DNA of 64,000 bases from positions 1 through 64,000 of the forward strand of contig NZ_BBMK01000003.1 of NCBI RefSeq assembly GCF_000755285.1, given 5' to 3'. This DNA is from Nonlabens ulvanivorans (GTDB lineage: Bacteria; Bacteroidota; Bacteroidia; Flavobacteriales; Flavobacteriaceae). Of this stretch, positions 60,244 to 64,000 are shown in pieces (the first letter of the stretch is position 1; each line of letters begins with the position of its first letter). Position numbers and translations under genes: made by a program. The notes below the pieces were generated by a model. It saw only the letters and a program-made list of their open reading frames with translations. It searched no databases and had not been told where the DNA came from.

Positions 60244-61491
60244 ATGAAAAATAGATACGCTTTTTTTCTCTCATTTTTTCTTCTTGCAGTAGCTGTTGGA
60301 TTTGCTCAAGGTTCTAGTGAGTATACTGGCGGAATGAAGGTGAAGCTTAATGAGGATGGATCTAAATATTTCCGCATTATTTCTTGGGCACAGTTTTGGG
60401 CACAACATTCCGATAACGAGACTTTAAATAGTTTCGGCAACGAGGAAAGTGATTTAAACTTTTCTATGCGCCGTGCTCGTGTATTAATGTATGCACAGGT
60501 ATCTGACAAATTTTTAATATTGACGCATTTTGGTCTTAATAGTCAGAACGCAAATAATCTCAATCCAGTTGGGAAAAGTGATAGTTCTCAATTGTTTTTT
60601 CATGACGTATGGGGGGGACAATGGTCACTTAGTAAAGATCACGCGGTAGGTGGTGGTTTACATTATTGGAATGGTATTTCAAGATTAAATAACCAAAGTA
60701 CACTCAACATGTTAACGCTAGATAATAATCGTCAGAGCTGGGCTACAATAGGCCTGAGCGATCAGTTTGCTCGACATATGGGCGTTTATTTTAAAGGTAA
60801 ATTTGATAGGTTACAGTATCGTGTTGCCATAAATGAAGCTTTAACTAATGGTCTTGATGTTAATGGAATACCAGCAATTGATGACGCGACTTATAATGGT
60901 CGTGAGATACTAGGTAGTAAAGACGCTGGTAAGAATTATGCTGGTTATTTTGACTATCATTTTTTGGATCAAGAAAGTAACTTTTTGCCATACAAAGTCG
61001 GTTCTTACTTAGGCGGTAAAGAGGTTTTCAATATTGGGGCTGGTTTTTTCTATCATCCTAATGGTAGTGTAAGTCTAGATGATAATAATGATTTTCAAGG
61101 AGAAGACGTTGCGATTTTTGCGGTAGACGCATTTTATGATGCGCCAGTAGGTGATAAAGGTGCTGCAATAACGGCATATGCTACTTATCAAAATAATGAC
61201 TACGGTACTAACTTTACCTTAGGGCAGACTTATGAAACCGGCTCCATGTTATATGGTCATGTAGGATATGTATTGCCTAGTGAAAATACAAATCTGAAAA
61301 TACAACCTTATCTGTCCTTGTCTTCTCGCAGTGTAGATGCCATTGATGATAATGCAACCCGATATGGAGTAGGTGGAAACCTTTATTTAAGCGGTCATAA
61401 TTCTAAAATATCACTCGAGTATTCTAATCAAAAATATGGAAATCTCGATGCTGTAGGAACGTTTACTCTACAGGCAATGATTTACCTATAA
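60244..61491 (+). CDS. Porin of the symporter uptake operon
   Basis: A 415-residue outer-membrane protein. Signal peptide (FLSFFLLAVAVGFAQG), then strands typical of a large barrel: SMRRARVLMYAQVSDKFLIL, YKGKFDRLQYRVAINEALTN-like strands (VYFKGKFDRLQYRVAINEAL), KNYAGYFDYHFLDQESNFLP, ending VGTFTLQAMIYL with a terminal aromatic/hydrophobic strand. A G7 run at 60611-60617 gives VWGGQWSL, probably with one extra Gly. It precedes DUF4212 and a symporter, so it likely admits the same small organic-acid substrate across the outer membrane. Confidence 0.8.
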   Translation: MKNRYAFFLSFFLLAVAVGFAQGSSEYTGGMKVKLNEDGSKYFRIISWAQFWAQHSDNETLNSFGNEESDLNFSMRRARVLMYAQVSDKFLILTHFGLNSQNANNLNPVGKSDSSQLFFHDVWGGQWSLSKDHAVGGGLHYWNGISRLNNQSTLNMLTLDNNRQSWATIGLSDQFARHMGVYFKGKFDRLQYRVAINEALTNGLDVNGIPAIDDATYNGREILGSKDAGKNYAGYFDYHFLDQESNFLPYKVGSYLGGKEVFNIGAGFFYHPNGSVSLDDNNDFQGEDVAIFAVDAFYDAPVGDKGAAITAYATYQNNDYGTNFTLGQTYETGSMLYGHVGYVLPSENTNLKIQPYLSLSSRSVDAIDDNATRYGVGGNLYLSGHNSKISLEYSNQKYGNLDAVGTFTLQAMIYL

Positions 61492-61509
61492 TCTTAAAAT
61501 CAATCAATT

Positions 61510-61773
61510 ATGTCAGATAAAAAAGCAAACGCAATTGCATACTGGAAAGAAAATATTAAATATCTATCCATTCTATTACTCATTTGGTTTATCGTTTCTT
61601 ATGGAGCAGGTATCCTATTTAAAGATGCCTTAGATACTATACGTTTAGGAGGTTTTAAGCTAGGTTTCTGGTTTGCACAACAAGGCTCAATTTATGTTTT
61701 TGTCATTCTCATCTTTGTTTACGTGCGCATCATGAATAAGCTTGATAAAAAGTATGGTTACGATGAAGAATAG
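61510..61773 (+). CDS. DUF4212 sodium/substrate symporter small subunit
   Basis: An 87-residue protein with two membrane helices (YLSILLLIWFIVSYGAGILF and QQGSIYVFVILIFVYVRIMN) and a charged C-terminus (NKLDKKYGYDEE). Length, the FWFAQQGSIYVFVILIFVY motif and the place directly before a VC_2705-type symporter match DUF4212, the small subunit of these transporters. 18 nt after the porin stop. Confidence 0.92.
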   Translation: MSDKKANAIAYWKENIKYLSILLLIWFIVSYGAGILFKDALDTIRLGGFKLGFWFAQQGSIYVFVILIFVYVRIMNKLDKKYGYDEE

Positions 61774-61840
61774 TCGAAAGTAGAATTAAGGTAAATCTAA
61801 AAATATACTGTTGTATTAGCTATTGGATTGTGAACATTAC

Positions 61841-61854
61841 GCTTTCGCGAAAGC
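61841..61854. repeat. Iterated palindrome, intergenic (DUF4212-symporter)
   Basis: Exact GCTTTCGCGAAAGC, within CGCTTTCGCGAAAGCG. It lies in the 141-bp gap between two subunit genes of one transporter, so a hairpin could set their expression ratio. Confidence 0.8.
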
Positions 61855-61914
61855 GCAATCATCAATCTCATCTAGTATCATACACAACAACTAACAACTC
61901 AAAATATTAATATT

Positions 61915-63705
61915 ATGGATGTTCAAATGTGGACTTATATACTTGTAGGAATAACCTTTACTCTTTATATCGGGATAGCGATATGGAGTCGCGCAGGTTC
62001 TACTAAAGAATTTTATGTTGCCGGTGGTGGAGTGTCGCCACTTGCAAATGGTATGGCTACTGCTGCAGACTGGATGAGTGCAGCGTCGTTTATATCAATG
62101 GCAGGTATCATCGCCTTTGCTGGATATGATGGGTCAGTTTACCTTATGGGATGGACTGGTGGTTATGTATTGCTTGCGTTATTGCTAGCACCATATCTTA
62201 GAAAATTTGGGAAATTTACAGTGCCAGATTTTATAGGTGATCGATATTACTCCAAAACAGCAAGGCTTGTAGCAGTGTTTTGTGCGTTGCTTGTATCATT
62301 TACTTATGTCGCTGGACAGATGCGTGGTGTAGGACTGGTTTTCTCTCGATTTCTTGAAGTAGAGATTAATACAGGTGTTATCATAGGAATGATTATCGTT
62401 TTATTCTATGCTGTGTTAGGAGGAATGAAAGGGATCACATATACCCAAGTGGCACAATATTGTGTTTTAATATTTGCCTTTACGGTTCCTGCAATCTTCA
62501 TATCAATTCAAATGACAGGAAACCCTATTCCACAATTAGGTATGGGAAGTACACTGGCTGATGGTTCTGGAACTTACTTACTTGATAAACTTGATGGATT
62601 GAGCACTGAACTAGGATTTGCAGCTTATACTGATGGATCTAAATCTATGATAGATGTGCTTGCTATTACACTTGCTTTGATGGTAGGGACTGCTGGATTA
62701 CCACATGTTATTGTAAGGTTTTTCACAGTTAAAAGAGTTAAAGATGCTCGTAAAAGTGCTGGATGGGCATTATTATTAATAGCTATTCTTTATACTATGG
62801 CACCTGCCGTTGCAGTATTTGCCAAAACCAACATGATCGATAGTGTAGTAGGTAAATCTTATGCAGAACAGCCAGATTGGTTAAAGAATTATGAAGATTT
62901 AGGTCTGATCGCATGGACTGATAAAAATGGAGATGGAATTGTTCAATACAGTCCAGGAAATGCATTTGAAGGTAATAAATCAAAACCTATGTTCAATGAA
63001 AAAGTGCGTACAGCATTAGGTAATCGTGCGACTACTAATGCCAGTGTAACCTCGGCAAATGAATTGTATGTGGACAGAGACATTATGGTATTGGCAAATC
63101 CCGAAATTGCAAATCTTCCAGGATGGGTTATCGCGTTGGTTGCTGCTGGAGCATTAGCAGCGGCGCTTTCTACTGCTGCTGGATTATTACTGGTGATTTC
63201 ATCATCTGTTTCTCATGATTTAATTAAGAAAGTAGTAAATCCTAATATCTCAGAAAAAGGAGAATTAGTTGCTGCGCGTTTAAGTGCTGTAGGTGCAGTA
63301 TGTGTGGCTGGTTACTTTGGGATTAATCCGCCTGGATTTGTTGCAGCAGTAGTTGCATTGGCCTTTGGTCTTGCGGCAGCATCCTTTTTCCCAGCAATAA
63401 TATTAGGGATTTTTTATAAGCGTATGAATAAAGAAGGAGCAATTGCCGGAATGGTGATAGGTATTCTGACCATGTTAATTTATATGATGAAATATAAGTT
63501 GGGTTGGTTTGATGAAGTACTGCCAGGTAAAGATGAGTGGTGGTTTGGTATCTCACCAGAAGGTTTCGGTAGTGTAGCGATGTTAATCAATTTTGTAGTG
63601 AGTCTGGTGGTTTGTCATTTTACATCACCACCACCACAAGATGTGCAAGATATTGTTGAAAACATACGTATACCTAGTGGAGCAGGAGAAGCAACTGGAC
63701 ATTAA
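61915..63705 (+). CDS. Sodium:solute symporter family protein (VC_2705 type)
   Basis: A 596-residue inner-membrane transporter of the SSS family, acetate/ActP-like. Seen: WSRAGSTKEFYVAGGGVSPL, NGMATAADWMSAASFISMAG (sodium-site region), FTVPDFIGDRYYSKTARLVA, VGTAGLPHVIVRFFTVKRVK, and AGALAAALSTAAGLLLVISS. About 13 helices; a hydrophilic loop near residues 320-385 (QPDWLKNYEDLGLIAWTDKN) is longer than in short SSS members but usual for this subfamily. It works with DUF4212 and probably takes up a small monocarboxylate. Confidence 0.93.
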   Translation: MDVQMWTYILVGITFTLYIGIAIWSRAGSTKEFYVAGGGVSPLANGMATAADWMSAASFISMAGIIAFAGYDGSVYLMGWTGGYVLLALLLAPYLRKFGKFTVPDFIGDRYYSKTARLVAVFCALLVSFTYVAGQMRGVGLVFSRFLEVEINTGVIIGMIIVLFYAVLGGMKGITYTQVAQYCVLIFAFTVPAIFISIQMTGNPIPQLGMGSTLADGSGTYLLDKLDGLSTELGFAAYTDGSKSMIDVLAITLALMVGTAGLPHVIVRFFTVKRVKDARKSAGWALLLIAILYTMAPAVAVFAKTNMIDSVVGKSYAEQPDWLKNYEDLGLIAWTDKNGDGIVQYSPGNAFEGNKSKPMFNEKVRTALGNRATTNASVTSANELYVDRDIMVLANPEIANLPGWVIALVAAGALAAALSTAAGLLLVISSSVSHDLIKKVVNPNISEKGELVAARLSAVGAVCVAGYFGINPPGFVAAVVALAFGLAAASFFPAIILGIFYKRMNKEGAIAGMVIGILTMLIYMMKYKLGWFDEVLPGKDEWWFGISPEGFGSVAMLINFVVSLVVCHFTSPPPQDVQDIVENIRIPSGAGEATGH

Positions 63706-63711
63706 ATTAAA

Positions 63712-63748
63712 ATATCAGGCAGTGCTATCCCTATGCACTGCCTGATAT
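63712..63748 (+). terminator. Symporter operon terminator
   Basis: Stem ATATCAGGCAGTGC / GCACTGCCTGATAT with a 9-nt loop, 7 nt after the symporter stop. No long T-tail. Confidence 0.75.
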
Positions 63749-63830
63749 ACTTTAGAATTAGTAATAGAAAAAGTTCAACACATTTTAACCTAAAAAATAT
63801 TACCTTAAGAGTTTACTAGTAAACGATACT

Positions 63831-64000
63831 ATGAAAAAACGCCATCAACAAAAACTTGTTATTCTATCGATAGGATTGGTTATTTTCTTAAACCTACCTA
63901 TCATTTTCATTTTTAATAATGATATTGATATTCTAGGGATCCCTTTGTTGTATGCTTACATTTTTTTTGTGTGGTTATTGAGTGTAATAATAACATTTAC
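63831..64000 (+). CDS. Partial gene, small two-TM protein (cut by window end)
   Basis: An ATG at 63831 opens a frame that runs off the window: MKKRHQQKLVILSIGLVIFL then NLPIIFIFNNDIDILGIPLL and a second hydrophobic run (YAYIFFVWLLSVIITF). Two membrane helices are visible; in related loci a similar small protein precedes a sensor kinase. The full product is outside the window. Confidence 0.55.
   Translation, partial: MKKRHQQKLVILSIGLVIFLNLPIIFIFNNDIDILGIPLLYAYIFFVWLLSVIITF

Overview
This window comes from an AT-rich member of the Bacteroidota, almost certainly a marine Flavobacteriaceae (Nonlabens/Dokdonia-like is a guess). The evidence is the gliding/type IX secretion cluster gldK-gldL-gldM-gldN, a secreted protein with a type IX C-terminal sorting domain, exosortase XrtF with its partner protein, DUF4212 plus sodium:solute symporter, and Bacteroidota-type -7 promoter boxes (TAnnTTTG).

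Layout. 0-8.4 kb: acyl-CoA dehydrogenase, anmK, an amino-acid dehydrogenase, nhaB, an exbB-exbD-tonB energy-transduction operon and folC. 8.4-15 kb: tRNA-Val, galE, a GAF-domain protein, xrtF and partner, then a leftward envelope-type group (small membrane protein, kinase-like/methyltransferase fusion, membrane sulfatase-like enzyme, secreted TIMP-like protein). 15-24.3 kb, all leftward: a large zinc metalloprotease, groES-groEL, secG, a TPR protein, lptE, a sigma-54 activator and miaB. 24.6-33 kb, rightward: topA, an arginase-fold protein and gldKLMN. 33-43 kb: an FAD oxidoreductase, DUF983, an ABC-F ATPase, a tripartite RND efflux operon, a small CPXCG protein and DUF2383. 43-47.5 kb: initiator-type tRNA-Met, a YgjV-like protein, M16 peptidase and an OmpA lipoprotein. 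47.7-58.8 kb: a divergent locus built around an ECF sigma factor. 58.8-64 kb: an outer-membrane barrel, an InsA-like DNA-binding protein and a porin/DUF4212/symporter uptake module.

The most interesting locus is 47.7-58.8 kb. A rightward operon encodes an ECF sigma factor, a one-TM anti-sigma-like TPR protein, a seven-repeat type IX-exported protein and a lipoprotein carrying a TPR region, a CHAT caspase-like protease domain and a C-terminal membrane anchor. A divergent five-gene operon encodes secreted and outer-membrane proteins. The same 12-mer, ATGTTAACCTTT, lies 36-45 nt upstream of the first gene of the leftward operon and of the type IX cargo gene, each time facing the gene. That suggests one regulon.

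A second unusual signal is a highly iterated palindrome, GCTTTCGCGAAAGC: 11 exact and 6 near copies, both between genes, where it often nucleates long perfect hairpins, and inside genes, where it is read in all three frames.

Caution about sequence quality. About thirty frameshifts interrupt conserved and often essential genes (groEL, miaB, gldK, exbD, galE). Many sit in G or C runs that look lengthened (G4 to G5, G6 or G7), and others are single-base losses. In-frame +3 expansions also insert a Gly or Pro into conserved motifs (TopA, GldM, M16). I treat these as probable sequence errors and give reconstructed full-length gene spans.
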